Part shown: positions 51,385-61,615 of the stretch, in pieces | Layout of the letters: each line of letters starts with the position of its first letter | How positions within the stretch are numbered: position 1 is the stretch's first letter | From: G965205525 sp965205525 | GTDB taxonomy: Bacteria; Pseudomonadota; Gammaproteobacteria; JABABF01 | DNA: 64,000 bases | NCBI GenBank assembly: GCA_965205525.1 | Contig: OZ242171.1 | Span: 1-64,000, forward strand | Direction: 5' to 3' | Program-made: the position numbers and the translations under genes | The notes under the pieces: generated by a model | Seen by the model: only the letters and a program-made list of their open reading frames with translations | What the model was told of the DNA's origin: nothing | The model's database searches: none

Positions 51385-52308
51385 TTACTTCAGCAGTCCC
51401 GGTTCCGTCGCCTGCACCATGCGACGGATGCCGTCTTGCCAATCCACTCGGGTCTTGCCGATGAGCTCATGCATCAGGGTGGTATCAATGGCAAGACCGC
51501 CAAAGGCATCGGGATTGTCCTGAAAGCGCGGCACAAGACCCGTCAGCTCTCCCATGTATTCACACCATTCTTCAATCGCGACAGCGGTGGAGCCGCCGAA
51601 GTTCACCGTTACTGCCTCAGAGGATGCGGCGCCCAGCAGCAGCGGAACCTTCTCAATATAGTCATCCACATGCAGAGGGTTGTAGCGATTGGGACGGTCC
51701 GGATGAACCTCAATGGGCTTCCCCTCCTTCAGCAGCAGCAGGTGCAGCCAGGGCCAGCCGCCGTTGTCGCCGTAGGGCACGCTGAGGCGAGCGATAATGG
51801 CTGGAATGCCGAATTGCCGCGCTGTGAAACGAACCATGCTTTCGGCGGCAATCTTGGAAATGCTGTAGGTGGGGAACATGTGGCGATGATTGTCGCCCAG
51901 GGGCGCGTCTTCCCGCCGCAGCGCCTGCCCCTCGTATTGGTAGACAGCAGTGGAAGAGCAGTGCAGCACCGCCCGGGCACCCCGGCAGTGCGCCATCAGC
52001 CGCCCAATTCCCTCCGCATTGGCCGCTAAGTCATAGGTAAAATCGCCGCTCTTGACCACGGCGAAGTTCAGAATGTAGTCAAAATCCTTCGGCACTGCCG
52101 CAAGACCATCCGGCAGCGCCAAGTCCGCCGCCACCGGACGAATGCCCAGCTTCTCTATCCGCTCCCTGGCCTCCGGCGCAGCAAAGCGGGCCAGCCCCCA
52201 GACCTCCGCCTGCCCCGCCAGGCTTTCGGCCACCGGCAGCGCCACCTGGCCGGTTACGCCGGTAACCAGCACCTTGCGGCCAGCGAGTTCAACTGGGGAG
52301 ACGGACAT
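51385..52308 (-). CDS. NAD-dependent epimerase/dehydratase (extended SDR)
   Basis: 307 residues from the ATG at 52308 (a TTG at 52341 is the alternative). The motif VTGVTGQVALPV is a variant of TGxxGxxG; SSTAVY and YSISKIAAE supply the Ser and YxxxK. Binds NAD(P) and acts on a nucleotide sugar or other alcohol; substrate unknown. It is the first gene of the minus-strand catabolic group that runs down to 45772. Confidence 0.85.
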   Translation of the reverse strand: MSVSPVELAGRKVLVTGVTGQVALPVAESLAGQAEVWGLARFAAPEARERIEKLGIRPVAADLALPDGLAAVPKDFDYILNFAVVKSGDFTYDLAANAEGIGRLMAHCRGARAVLHCSSTAVYQYEGQALRREDAPLGDNHRHMFPTYSISKIAAESMVRFTARQFGIPAIIARLSVPYGDNGGWPWLHLLLLKEGKPIEVHPDRPNRYNPLHVDDYIEKVPLLLGAASSEAVTVNFGGSTAVAIEEWCEYMGELTGLVPRFQDNPDAFGGLAIDTTLMHELIGKTRVDWQDGIRRMVQATEPGLLK

Positions 52309-52675
52309 GGAATCATTTACAAAAGCGGGCAGAGAAGACAATCATACATAAAAATCAGGCTTTATGTATAACATCACTCAGTACAGGTGCACACGGTCAT
52401 CAATGGAGGCGATTGCAGATGTGCAAACGCCAAGGGCTGAAAAGCCGGCTCATCGCCATTAATCAGTAGGTCTGTTCCACAACCTCTTGATTATTCTACA
52501 GGTATCATGCCCATGCCATAATGGCCAACCACAGCAAAGTATGGATACGCAGATCTAGGGGGGACTAGATGATCAGCATCGCGCAGTTTGAAAGGACCTC
52601 TGTTTGGATTATGATTCATTGAGCTGCGGATCTCTGTGAGAAGGGACTTGATCTTCTGAGACAGCAAAATTTTTT
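52309..52675. other. Divergent intergenic region between epimerase and type III mod gene
   Basis: About 370 bases with no open frame that looks like protein. Base composition moves toward AT in the right half. It must hold the promoters of both groups. I find no flanking repeat or attachment site marking the edge of the defence island. Confidence 0.4.
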
Positions 52676-54859
52676 ATGAAAATAAGCAATCAAGAAAAGC
52701 AGGAGGTTTTGCATCATTTAAACGCTGGCAAACCCCTGCCGGATAAATACCGCTTTCTGCTATTTGATGAAACGCAGCAAGTAGAGTTGATTTGGAACGG
52801 CAAAACCAACGCTGTTTGCGATGTGGTGTTGCCGTTTCAAACGATTGAGCAAGTAGATGAGCCGCGTTCTGAGGAAGCTATGCAAAAGGAATTGGGTCTG
52901 TTTGACCCTGAGAGCGGAAGACAGCTCAAAGGCTGGAGCAACAAACTTATCTGGGGAGACAACAAACTAATTTTATCATCGCTGCTGCGCGGCCCGTTGA
53001 GACAGGAGATTGAAGAGCAAGGCGGATTGAAACTGATTTACATTGACCCGCCGTTTGATGTCGGCGCGGATTTTAAGATGAACATAGAGATTGGCGATGA
53101 AACGCTGGCCAAAGAGCCGGGGATTCTTGAGGAAATCGCCTATCGGGACACTTGGGGCAAAGGGGCGGATTCGTTTATTGCGATGATTTACGAGCGGTTG
53201 CGACTAATGCGTGATTTGCTTGCGGAGGATGGGAGTATTTATGTGCATTGTGATTGGCGATTATCCAGCCAGATTAAATTGGTTCTTGATGAAGTTTTCG
53301 CATCGTATTTTAGGGGTGAAATTATCTGGAAAAAGGATGCTGTAGGTAAAGGTGGCAAGAAAAAAGCGAAACATTGGCCGAAGACTTTTGATAATATCAT
53401 TGCTTATTCTAAAGCGCAGGAAGTGATCTTTAACATGCTTACTGGATCAATCACTGATAAGCAGGTCAAAGAGTTTCGATATGAAGATCCTGATGGACGG
53501 AAGTTCAAGCGGACATCGTTAGGTAACTATTCCGATGATTCAATTGCGAAAATGGAATACGAAGGATATATCTATGTTTCTCGAACTGGCCAAAAATATA
53601 AAAAATACTATTTAGATGAATATACTATTCCGCTTGATTCGATTTGGATCGATATTCCGGGATTCGGTGTGGCAACGGCGTCTCAGGAACTCGTAGGTTA
53701 CCCAACCCAAAAACCCGAAAAACTTCTTGAGCGCATCATCAAAGCATCTTCAAGTGAAGGCGACCTTGTCGCCGACTTCTTCTGCGGTTCCGGCACGACC
53801 GCCGCCGTCGCTGAAAAACTTGGCCGCAAGTGGATTTGCTCAGACCTCGGCAAATTTGCCATTCACACAACACGCAAACGGATGATTGGCGTTCAGCGGA
53901 AATTGAAAAAAGACGGCAAAGATTACCGCGCCTTTGAAGTGTTGAACCTCGGCAAGTATGAACGCCAGCATTACATCGGTGTCAATCCAAACCTTTCTGA
54001 AACAGAGCAAGGCGTCCAACTCCGGCAAAAGGAGCGAAAATATGTGGAACTTATTTTGAGCGCCTACAGCGCCGAAGCAATTGCCAATGACGGATTTTTT
54101 CAAGGCAAGAAAGCCGGACGAATGGTTGCCATTGGACCCATCAACCTGCCGGTTGCGCGTCCCTTTGTGGAATCTCTTATTGCCGAATGCCTTTCCCGTA
54201 AAATCACCCGCGCAGATATTCTCGCCTTTGAGTTTGAAATGGGGCTATTCCCGAGTGTTCAGGAAGAAGCAAAACAGCAAGGCATAGATTTGGCATTGAA
54301 ATACATCCCGCCCGATGTCTTTGACAAACGCGCCGTGGAGAAAGGACAGGTTGTTTTTCACGATGTTTCCTATATTGAGGTGAAAGTCCATAGTCGCAAA
54401 CAGAAGAAACGACTGTTTATTTCAGTGGAACTTGCGGGCTATTCAGCACACTATTCGCAAGATGCCGACATTGCCGAAACCTTGAAGAATAACAAAAGCA
54501 AAGTCATTGTGGAGAACGGAAAGGTTATCAAAATCAGCAAAAATAAAGAAGGCAAACCCTCCCATAAAATCCTGACCAAGAGTTGGAAAGACTGGATTGA
54601 CTACTGGGCGGTGGATTTTGATTTTGAAAGCAAACAGGAGTTCATCCGCAAAGAGAATCCGGACACCAGAGAGTCAGAACAACACGCCACCGGAGACTTC
54701 ATCTTTGAAAACGAATGGCAGAGCTTCCGCACAAGGAAAAGCAGGGAGTTGGAGTTTGTGAGTGTGGAGAAAGGAATAACACTGCCGCGCAAGGTTGCCG
54801 TTAAAGTTGTAGACATCTTTGGCAATGATACAATGAGGGTTGTGAAAGTATGGCCATAA
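52676..54859 (+). CDS. Type III restriction-modification methyltransferase (Mod)
   Basis: 727-residue N6-adenine methyltransferase of the beta class. Motif IV IYIDPPFD lies near residue 122, before the AdoMet motif DFFCGSGTTAAVAEKLGRKW near 365, which is the permuted Mod order. The target-recognition region lies between them (~200-350). The C-terminal ~270 residues are an extra domain. It methylates the site and specifies the recognition sequence for Res. It overlaps the next gene by 10 nt. Confidence 0.9.
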   Translation: MKISNQEKQEVLHHLNAGKPLPDKYRFLLFDETQQVELIWNGKTNAVCDVVLPFQTIEQVDEPRSEEAMQKELGLFDPESGRQLKGWSNKLIWGDNKLILSSLLRGPLRQEIEEQGGLKLIYIDPPFDVGADFKMNIEIGDETLAKEPGILEEIAYRDTWGKGADSFIAMIYERLRLMRDLLAEDGSIYVHCDWRLSSQIKLVLDEVFASYFRGEIIWKKDAVGKGGKKKAKHWPKTFDNIIAYSKAQEVIFNMLTGSITDKQVKEFRYEDPDGRKFKRTSLGNYSDDSIAKMEYEGYIYVSRTGQKYKKYYLDEYTIPLDSIWIDIPGFGVATASQELVGYPTQKPEKLLERIIKASSSEGDLVADFFCGSGTTAAVAEKLGRKWICSDLGKFAIHTTRKRMIGVQRKLKKDGKDYRAFEVLNLGKYERQHYIGVNPNLSETEQGVQLRQKERKYVELILSAYSAEAIANDGFFQGKKAGRMVAIGPINLPVARPFVESLIAECLSRKITRADILAFEFEMGLFPSVQEEAKQQGIDLALKYIPPDVFDKRAVEKGQVVFHDVSYIEVKVHSRKQKKRLFISVELAGYSAHYSQDADIAETLKNNKSKVIVENGKVIKISKNKEGKPSHKILTKSWKDWIDYWAVDFDFESKQEFIRKENPDTRESEQHATGDFIFENEWQSFRTRKSRELEFVSVEKGITLPRKVAVKVVDIFGNDTMRVVKVWP

Positions 54860-56028
54860 AAGCACAAATAACTCCTATAGTGCTATCTTGGGCAAGAGAT
54901 AGTGCCGGATACTCTGTTGACGAAATAGCAGAGAAACTGAATCAGAAAAGAGTGTCATCAGCAACGATAGAGGCTTGGGAAAATGGTGAAGACAAACCAA
55001 CCTACACACAGTTGGAAAGGCTTGCCGAATACTACAAACGTCCCATCGCTGTATTTTATTTCCCATCACCACCCGAGGAAGATCTTATTGATAAAAGATT
55101 CAGGTCTTTACCTGAATCTTATTTGCAAAATTTGCCACCCAACATACGATATATTGTGAAAAAGGCATCAGCAAGACAACTTGATTTGTATGAACTACAT
55201 GGAGGTGCTATGTCAGAAAATATACAGATTTTTAAAAACAATATTGCAAATGTTGGACATAACATAACAGAATTAGCATCTCGAGTGCGAGATATAATCG
55301 GCATTCCATTAGATACACAGCGCAACTGGAAAAACTCCGATGAGGCTATGAAACAATGGCGTAGTGCCTTGGAAGGTATGGGCATTTGGGTATTTAAGGA
55401 TGCATTCAAAAATAAAAATTACAGTGGCTTTTGCCTCGATGATCAGCATTTTCCAGTGATTTACATCAATAGTAGCACAAGAAAACAACGCCAAATCTTT
55501 ACGCTGTTTCACGAACTAGCACATTTGATTTTGGGAAAGGGAGGAGTCAGCTTTTGGGACAATATGGAAAATACATTTGTTGGCAAATATAAAAGCGAAG
55601 AAAAATTCTGCAATGCATTTGCTGGTGAGTTTCTAGTGCCTGACTCCAGCCTGTCAATATCTGGAAAACCCGACGAAATTGAAATTGAAAAATATGCAGA
55701 ACAATATAAAGTTAGTCGTGAAGTTATCCTGAGAAAATACCTTGATAAAAACCTGATCAACCAGAAATTTTACAATGAAAAAGTACACCTTTGGAAAATC
55801 CAATGGGAAGAAAAACAAGGAAAACAAAAACAACACACAAAGAAAAAAGGAGGCCCCACCTACTACTTAACCAAAAAATCTCATCTGGGAAATAAATACC
55901 TGGACTTGGTCTTTTCAGAATACTATAAACAGAGAATTAACCAGTATCAACTATCTGATTATCTGGGGGTGAAAATTAAGTCTTTGGCAACTCTTGAGGG
56001 ATATATGCATCAGGGAGTTTCAGTCTAA
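54850..56028 (+). CDS. XRE-family HTH plus ImmA/IrrE metallopeptidase
   Basis: 392 residues. Residues ~5-65 are a Cro/C1-type HTH (YSVDEIAEKLNQKRVSSATIEAWENG). Residues ~170-300 are the ImmA/IrrE protease domain, with zinc site FHELAHLILG (HExxH) and the downstream EEKFCNAFAGEFLVP. A C-terminal ~80-residue part has a second small helical region. Such fusions act as repressors or repressor-cleaving proteins in mobile elements and toxin-antitoxin pairs. It overlaps mod by 10 nt and the PIN-like gene by 1 nt. Confidence 0.88.
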   Translation: MAIKAQITPIVLSWARDSAGYSVDEIAEKLNQKRVSSATIEAWENGEDKPTYTQLERLAEYYKRPIAVFYFPSPPEEDLIDKRFRSLPESYLQNLPPNIRYIVKKASARQLDLYELHGGAMSENIQIFKNNIANVGHNITELASRVRDIIGIPLDTQRNWKNSDEAMKQWRSALEGMGIWVFKDAFKNKNYSGFCLDDQHFPVIYINSSTRKQRQIFTLFHELAHLILGKGGVSFWDNMENTFVGKYKSEEKFCNAFAGEFLVPDSSLSISGKPDEIEIEKYAEQYKVSREVILRKYLDKNLINQKFYNEKVHLWKIQWEEKQGKQKQHTKKKGGPTYYLTKKSHLGNKYLDLVFSEYYKQRINQYQLSDYLGVKIKSLATLEGYMHQGVSV

Positions 56029-56528
56029 TGCACTACGTATTAGATACCGGGTTTTTCGTACGAAGCCGCTCCTATTATCCTAATACTTTTCATTCTTTTT
56101 GGGAAAAGCTTGATGAATTAGTAATATCAGAAAATATATCATCCGTAAGCCAGGTTAAAAAAGAAATAGAGAGTTATAGAGGAGAACAAGAACACATGCT
56201 TGAATGGATAACGCAAAACAAAAAGATTTTTACTCAACCGAATGAGGAGGAGCAAGAAGCAGTTCGTCGTATCTTTGCAGTTCCCAACTTTAGATCTTTG
56301 ATAGAGAGTAGAGATATGCTAGTAGGAAAACCATGTGCTGACCCTTTTGTTATTGCAAAGGCAATGACAAAAGAGGGTGGAAGAGTAGTAACCAGTGAAA
56401 AACCTGCAAAAAAGGATAAAAGAGAAAACATTCAAGGATCTCCCAAAATCCCTGATGTATGCAGTTATTTTGAAATTCCTTGTATAACACCGCAACAGTT
56501 TATGGAAGAACAAAAGTGGACCTTTTAG
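56028..56528 (+). CDS. DUF4411 PIN-like protein
   Basis: 166 residues. PIN-fold signals: YVLDTGFF at the N-terminus (Asp6), SQVKKEIES (Glu) and ADPFVIAKA (Asp), matching the acidic nuclease site. The DUF4411 pattern includes the GRVVTSE segment. Predicted RNase. It is paired and coupled (TAATG) with the XRE-ImmA gene, the usual layout of ImmA-DUF4411 toxin-antitoxin-like modules. Lies 18 bases before res. Confidence 0.85.
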   Translation: MHYVLDTGFFVRSRSYYPNTFHSFWEKLDELVISENISSVSQVKKEIESYRGEQEHMLEWITQNKKIFTQPNEEEQEAVRRIFAVPNFRSLIESRDMLVGKPCADPFVIAKAMTKEGGRVVTSEKPAKKDKRENIQGSPKIPDVCSYFEIPCITPQQFMEEQKWTF

Positions 56529-56546
56529 ACTCCATAGGTTACATAA

Positions 56547-59210
56547 ATGCCAATTCCCAAAACCCTATCCACCGACCCCTACACGATCCTTGACCCAAGC
56601 GACCGTTGGCAACCGGATGACGGAAGCCTTTTGCCTATCGGTCAACTTTTACCTCCGCTTGTGGAAGAAGTCCGGCGAGACGTCAAAAAATGGCGCGATG
56701 ACGGATACCCGAAAATTAGCAACACTACCCGCGCCCTGCTCTCTTGGTGGTTTGACCGCAGCGGCGAAGAAGATTCCGCTATCCGTTATTACTTTTCCCA
56801 GCGTGAAGCGGTGGAGTCCGTAATTTATCTCTATGAAGCCGTTCCAGTCCGCGACAAGTTTGACCTGTTGCGCTTTTCTTCCGGCGGTGTAACACCGGGG
56901 ATGATGCCCGAAACCTGGCGGCGCTTTGTTATCAAGATGGCAACCGGCAGCGGTAAAACAAAGGTAATTTCACTATTGATTGCATGGTCTTATTTCCACA
57001 AACTCTATGAAACGGACTCTCAACTTTCGCGCAACATCTTGTTGATAGCCCCAAACATTATAGTTTTAGACCGCCTTTACAGAGACTTTGCAGACTTGCG
57101 TATTTTTCATGAAGACTGCGTATTGCCCCACAACGGTTATGAGGGACACGACTGGCAAAGCGACTTTCAAATGCACTTGCACAAGCAGGATGAGGTGCGC
57201 TCTCATTCGGAAACTGGCAACATCTTTCTGACTAATATTCACCGCGTCTATGTGCGCGACAATACTCCGCCCTCCGCCGATGATAAAAATACGAAAGACT
57301 ACTTTCTTGGAAAAAGTCCGAGCGGCACATTGACCGATGGCAAAATTGACTTGGGTGAAATTGTTCGTGAGCTGGATGAACTACTGATTATCAATGACGA
57401 AGCGCACCATATACACGATGAGAGAATGGCGTGGTTTAAATCCATTGAGGACTTGAACAACACGCTGACACAAAAAGGGAAAGCACTTTCACTGCAAATG
57501 GATATGACCGCAACGCCCAAGCACCATAATGGGGCAATTTTTGTCCAGACAATAGCCGACTACCCTCTTGTGGAAGCGATACATCAGAATATCGTCAAGC
57601 GTCCGGTTATTCCCGATGATGAAAGCAACAACAAAATGAAAGAACGACAAAGCGCTGATTACGGAGAACGTTACGCCGACTACATAGAACTTGGCGTTAA
57701 GGAATGGCGCAAAGTATATGAGGTTCATAAAAAGGCGGGCAAAAAGGCGGTGATGTTTTTGATGACCGATGATACAAAAAACTGTGATGCAATGGGCCAT
57801 TATCTGGAAGCGAAATATCACGACTTGAAAGGGAAAGTTCTTGTCATACATACCAAGAATAATGGAGAAATAACAGAGAAAAGAACAAGCGGTAAAAAGG
57901 AAAAGGAACTGGCAGAGTTGAGAAAACAAGCTGCCAGCATAGACGAGTGGGACAACCCCTACCGCGTTGTAGTATCCGTGCTGGTTTTACGTGAGGGCTG
58001 GGATGTGCGAAATGTAACAACGGTTGTCGGCTTGCGGGCTTTTACCGCACAAAGCAACATTCTGCCGGAGCAAACCCTTGGGCGCGGCTTGCGCCTTATG
58101 TATCCCAAACAGAACGATATCGGGGAGAAGGTAAGCATTATCGGTTCCCCGGCTTTTGTTGATTTTGTAAAAGAGATAGAGAAAGAGGGCATCAAACTTG
58201 ATCGGGAGGCGATGGGCGGAAGGTCAAAGCCAAAAGCGCCATTTTTTATAACCATTGACCATGAAAATACGGGAAAGAACATAGCTGATTTGGAAATCAT
58301 CGTTCCAATACTGTCGCGCCGGTTTTCCGTGGATTTTTCTAAAATAACGCAATTGAAAGCGGAAGAAATCCCTTGCAAGGTACAGGAGTATAAAACATAT
58401 CAGCCCGCCAGCACCCTGCGTGAGATTACCTTTCGGTATGTGCTTACGGACAAAGTCAGCCATAAAACTCAACTGGGTGACAACATGGTTGACGACTACA
58501 GCCGTGTCATCGGCTATTTCACTCTTCAGGTTATGGATGAACAAAAGTTGTTCAGTCAATACGGCTTCCTTTACGAAATCATGCAGGAATTCATACGTGA
58601 TTTTCTGTTCGGCAAGACCGTTGATTTAGAATCCGCAGAAACCATTCGAAATCTAGATGAACCATCCGCGAGGAAAGCAATAATGGAAGGATTTTCCCAG
58701 GCGATTACCGACTTGCTGACAAAAGACACATTTCAAACCAAGATACAAGGCGAACTGAAAGTGACCAATATGCGCCCTTTCCCAATAAAACCGCCCAAAT
58801 ACTCTTATGCGCCCCAAAAGAGTGCGCAAAATTACATTGCTGAAAATTTTTCATTGGAATATGAATTCGCCAAATTTCTGGACGCTTGTCCCGATGTTGC
58901 GGCTTTTGCCAAAAACTACCCCGCGGTTAATTTTCGCTTGGACTATATCAAAACCGACGGGGAAATCGCCAACTACTTTCCGGATTTTCTGGTTCGCAAC
59001 AATAAAGGCGAGGTATGGATTGTGGAAACCAAGGGACGCAAAGATGAAAACGATGTCAGGAAAAAGAACCGCTTGGAACAGTGGTGCGAAGATGTGCGTG
59101 AATTGACTCAAACACCTTTTGTCGGCTCATTATTTGTAGAGGAAGAAAAATATAAGAAACACCGCTCTACAAACTTTGCAGATTTGATTAATATGTTTGA
59201 AGATGAATAA
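56547..59210 (+). CDS. Type III restriction endonuclease (Res)
   Basis: 887-residue SF2 helicase-nuclease. Walker A MATGSGKTKV (~130), motif II INDEAHH (~283), motif III MDMTATP, motif VI EQTLGRGLRLMY (~510) and a C-terminal PD-(D/E)xK site YFPDFLVRN...WIVETKGR (~810-830). With Mod it cuts DNA near unmodified sites after ATP-driven translocation or sliding. All catalytic motifs look intact, so the system is probably active. Confidence 0.92.
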   Translation: MPIPKTLSTDPYTILDPSDRWQPDDGSLLPIGQLLPPLVEEVRRDVKKWRDDGYPKISNTTRALLSWWFDRSGEEDSAIRYYFSQREAVESVIYLYEAVPVRDKFDLLRFSSGGVTPGMMPETWRRFVIKMATGSGKTKVISLLIAWSYFHKLYETDSQLSRNILLIAPNIIVLDRLYRDFADLRIFHEDCVLPHNGYEGHDWQSDFQMHLHKQDEVRSHSETGNIFLTNIHRVYVRDNTPPSADDKNTKDYFLGKSPSGTLTDGKIDLGEIVRELDELLIINDEAHHIHDERMAWFKSIEDLNNTLTQKGKALSLQMDMTATPKHHNGAIFVQTIADYPLVEAIHQNIVKRPVIPDDESNNKMKERQSADYGERYADYIELGVKEWRKVYEVHKKAGKKAVMFLMTDDTKNCDAMGHYLEAKYHDLKGKVLVIHTKNNGEITEKRTSGKKEKELAELRKQAASIDEWDNPYRVVVSVLVLREGWDVRNVTTVVGLRAFTAQSNILPEQTLGRGLRLMYPKQNDIGEKVSIIGSPAFVDFVKEIEKEGIKLDREAMGGRSKPKAPFFITIDHENTGKNIADLEIIVPILSRRFSVDFSKITQLKAEEIPCKVQEYKTYQPASTLREITFRYVLTDKVSHKTQLGDNMVDDYSRVIGYFTLQVMDEQKLFSQYGFLYEIMQEFIRDFLFGKTVDLESAETIRNLDEPSARKAIMEGFSQAITDLLTKDTFQTKIQGELKVTNMRPFPIKPPKYSYAPQKSAQNYIAENFSLEYEFAKFLDACPDVAAFAKNYPAVNFRLDYIKTDGEIANYFPDFLVRNNKGEVWIVETKGRKDENDVRKKNRLEQWCEDVRELTQTPFVGSLFVEEEKYKKHRSTNFADLINMFEDE

Positions 59211-59350
59211 ATCCTAAAAATATGTGTGGATCAGTCGCAACCGGGGAGACTCGTATTTTTCCTTACATAGCGAAGAATCCGAAGGGGAATGGCATTCGGG
59301 ACCGCGGCATTTTCGTCGCTCCAAAAGTGTTGCGATAGAGGCGGCGGTGA

Positions 59351-61486
59351 CTACATCGCCCTCAGCCGCACCGGCAGTGCGCTCATGCGGGGTATGCCCG
59401 CCAGCGGGTCGTAGTCCTTGCAGGCATTCAGCAGCCTGCTGGCGGGGGCGCCCACCTGTTCTATATTTTCTTTTTGGTCCGGGTCGCCGCCGAAGCAGTG
59501 GGACATGGATACAACCCCGCGTCGCAGTGCGGCTTCTGCCCTGACGACTACTTTTACGGCGGCGTGCTCGGATTCCAGCGAGGCGACATCGCCATCTGCC
59601 AGGCCGATCTCCGCTAAGTCCTCCGGGTGCACATAGGCCGGGTTGCCCGGGGGATTGCCGGGGAAGTCATGGCAGGAGGAGTTGTAGACATGCTTGACCC
59701 GGCGCACGGTCAGCAGGTGGGGGAAGTCCTCTGACAGCCCGCCGTCATCTTCCGCCAGAAAAGAGCTGATGTCCTCCTGGATGCCTTCGGGCATGAACTG
59801 CAGCCTGGCATCCATGCCGGGGTAGGGCGCCGCTACGCGGATATCTGCAAACTCTTCAAACAGCTGCCCGCCCCTGCGCTTTGCGAGTTCGCGCACCGGC
59901 ACCTTGGTCTGCTCGGGGGGGAACATCATCTCCAGCACATCAATGGTTTCCGTCTTCGGATTGCTGACATCAAGGGTGCCGCCGGGCAGATCAATGCTGG
60001 TCCCCATCCTCGCCGCCAGCCCGGCCAGGTAGCGCCACTCCTCGCGCACATCGCCCTGTTTCGGCAGCAGCGGGCCGCTGTACTGGGCGCAGGGTTTCTC
60101 GTAGAGCCGGTCGGTAAACTCCGCCAGATTATCTCGCTCAAAGGCATGCGCAGCGGGCAGCATGTAATCCGCCCGCCGGGTGGTGGCGGTCTCTTTTATG
60201 TCAATGCAGACCAGCAGCTCCAGGTCTGCCAATGCCCGCAGAGTCTTCTCCTGGTCGGGCCATGACATCACCGGATTGCCGCCGATGACCACCAGCGCGC
60301 GCACCCTGCCTTCGCCGGGGGTGAGGATTTCATCGGCGGCAACGCCTGTCGGCATTTCTCCGTAGAGCTGCCGGATGCCGCGAATGCGGGAGATCGCAGC
60401 ATTGGCCTCCGGCCTGAACTCCTCCGGCAGAAACTCCACCGGCAGCGTCTGCGCCGGGGGCGGCACATTGGGTGTCAGCAGGCTGGGGGCGGCGACCCGC
60501 TCTCCCTCCCGGTTCCAGCGTCCGCACAGGCTGTTCAGGGAGATGATGAGGTGCTCGGTGAGATTGGGGTAGCGCGCCATGTTCGGCCCGGTGCCGGAAC
60601 TGACTGTGCCCTTCTGTCCCTCGGCAAACATCCGGGCGGCGGCGGCGATGTCTTTGGCGCGAAGACCTGTGCGCTCTGCCGCGCACTCCAAGGTGAAGGG
60701 CTGCACCGCTTCCCGCAGTGCCTTCAGGCCCTCGGTATGCGCATTGCAGAATTCGGCATCATGCAGGTTTTCCTCCAAGATCAGCCGCATCATGCCGGCC
60801 AGCAGGGCGGGGTCCTCCCCCGGCCGGATAGGCAGGTAGATGTCTGCGTGCTCCGCCACCTCGGTCCGGCGCGGGTCGGCGACGATCAGCTTCAGACCGC
60901 GCTTTTTCGCTTCCCGCAGCGCCGTGGGGTAGTAGCCTGGCGGTCCCCCCATCATGTGCAGTGCCGATATGATGGGATTATTGCCGACCAGCATGCAGAC
61001 ATCGGCATCCGCAAAGCCGTGGGCGCCGCCGCCCCAGATGCCGTGCCGTCCGGCAGCGACAATCTTTGCCGGCTGGTCTATGGTCAGGCTGCTGAAGTCC
61101 ATCTCGGAGCCCAGCCCCTTGAGCCAGGCGTGGGCGATCTGATTGCCGTTGGAACTCACCGACAGGCCGTTGCCGCGATAGCCTGCCACTGCCCGGGGGC
61201 CGTGTTTTTTGATAATGGCTTGGAGCTTTTCGGCGATTTCATCCAGTGCCTGCTCGGGGTCTGTGCGGCAGAAGTCCGCCTCCCGGGAATCCCGTTTCTG
61301 CGCATACAGCAATCGGTCCTTTGCGTAATACTGCGAAGCCCACTGCCGCCCCTTGGTGCAGGTGTAGCCTCGGCTCATCGGGTGCTCTGAGTCGCCGGAG
61401 ATAGCGATAATCCTGCCGTCTTTGATTTCCACCTCAATGCCGCAGTAGGCTGAGCATATTCGGCAGAAGCTTTTGTGAATACCCAT
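59351..61486 (-). CDS. Molybdopterin-dependent oxidoreductase, formate-dehydrogenase-like
   Basis: 711 residues from the ATG at 61486. The N-terminal [4Fe-4S] site has Cys8, 11, 15 and 43 (CRICSAYCG...YTCTKG). MGD-binding segments such as GYRGNGLSVSSNG, NNPIISALHMMGG, VVIGGNPVMSWPDQ and a C-terminal molydop-binding domain follow (LTVRRVKHVYNS). The usual Cys/Sec metal ligand is not evident in the SLTIDQPAK region, so the enzyme class is uncertain. The open frame upstream of 61486 is not family-like. Single-gene unit convergent with res. Confidence 0.85.
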   Translation of the reverse strand: MGIHKSFCRICSAYCGIEVEIKDGRIIAISGDSEHPMSRGYTCTKGRQWASQYYAKDRLLYAQKRDSREADFCRTDPEQALDEIAEKLQAIIKKHGPRAVAGYRGNGLSVSSNGNQIAHAWLKGLGSEMDFSSLTIDQPAKIVAAGRHGIWGGGAHGFADADVCMLVGNNPIISALHMMGGPPGYYPTALREAKKRGLKLIVADPRRTEVAEHADIYLPIRPGEDPALLAGMMRLILEENLHDAEFCNAHTEGLKALREAVQPFTLECAAERTGLRAKDIAAAARMFAEGQKGTVSSGTGPNMARYPNLTEHLIISLNSLCGRWNREGERVAAPSLLTPNVPPPAQTLPVEFLPEEFRPEANAAISRIRGIRQLYGEMPTGVAADEILTPGEGRVRALVVIGGNPVMSWPDQEKTLRALADLELLVCIDIKETATTRRADYMLPAAHAFERDNLAEFTDRLYEKPCAQYSGPLLPKQGDVREEWRYLAGLAARMGTSIDLPGGTLDVSNPKTETIDVLEMMFPPEQTKVPVRELAKRRGGQLFEEFADIRVAAPYPGMDARLQFMPEGIQEDISSFLAEDDGGLSEDFPHLLTVRRVKHVYNSSCHDFPGNPPGNPAYVHPEDLAEIGLADGDVASLESEHAAVKVVVRAEAALRRGVVSMSHCFGGDPDQKENIEQVGAPASRLLNACKDYDPLAGIPRMSALPVRLRAM

Positions 61487-61595
61487 GGTGTCCCTCGGTC
61501 GCTGTCGCAGTGTCGGTGCACACTCGCATAATAACCCTATGACAGGGGTTGCAAAAGGGGGGCCGCTCAGCCGCCCCCGGATGTGCAGGAGAGCA

Positions 61596-61615
61596 GGGGG
61601 ACAGGAATGTCCCCC
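61596..61615. terminator. Perfect hairpin upstream of the oxidoreductase gene
   Basis: GGGGGACA-GGAA-TGTCCCCC, an 8-bp perfect stem with a 4-base loop and no T-run. It could be a structural repeat or insulator rather than a terminator. It stands at the switch from GC-rich to AT-rich sequence. Confidence 0.35.

Noticed and set aside
52309..59350. Flanking direct repeats or integrase attachment sites for the type III island
   Set aside because: I compared both edges by eye and found no matching repeat; no integrase or transposase gene is present.
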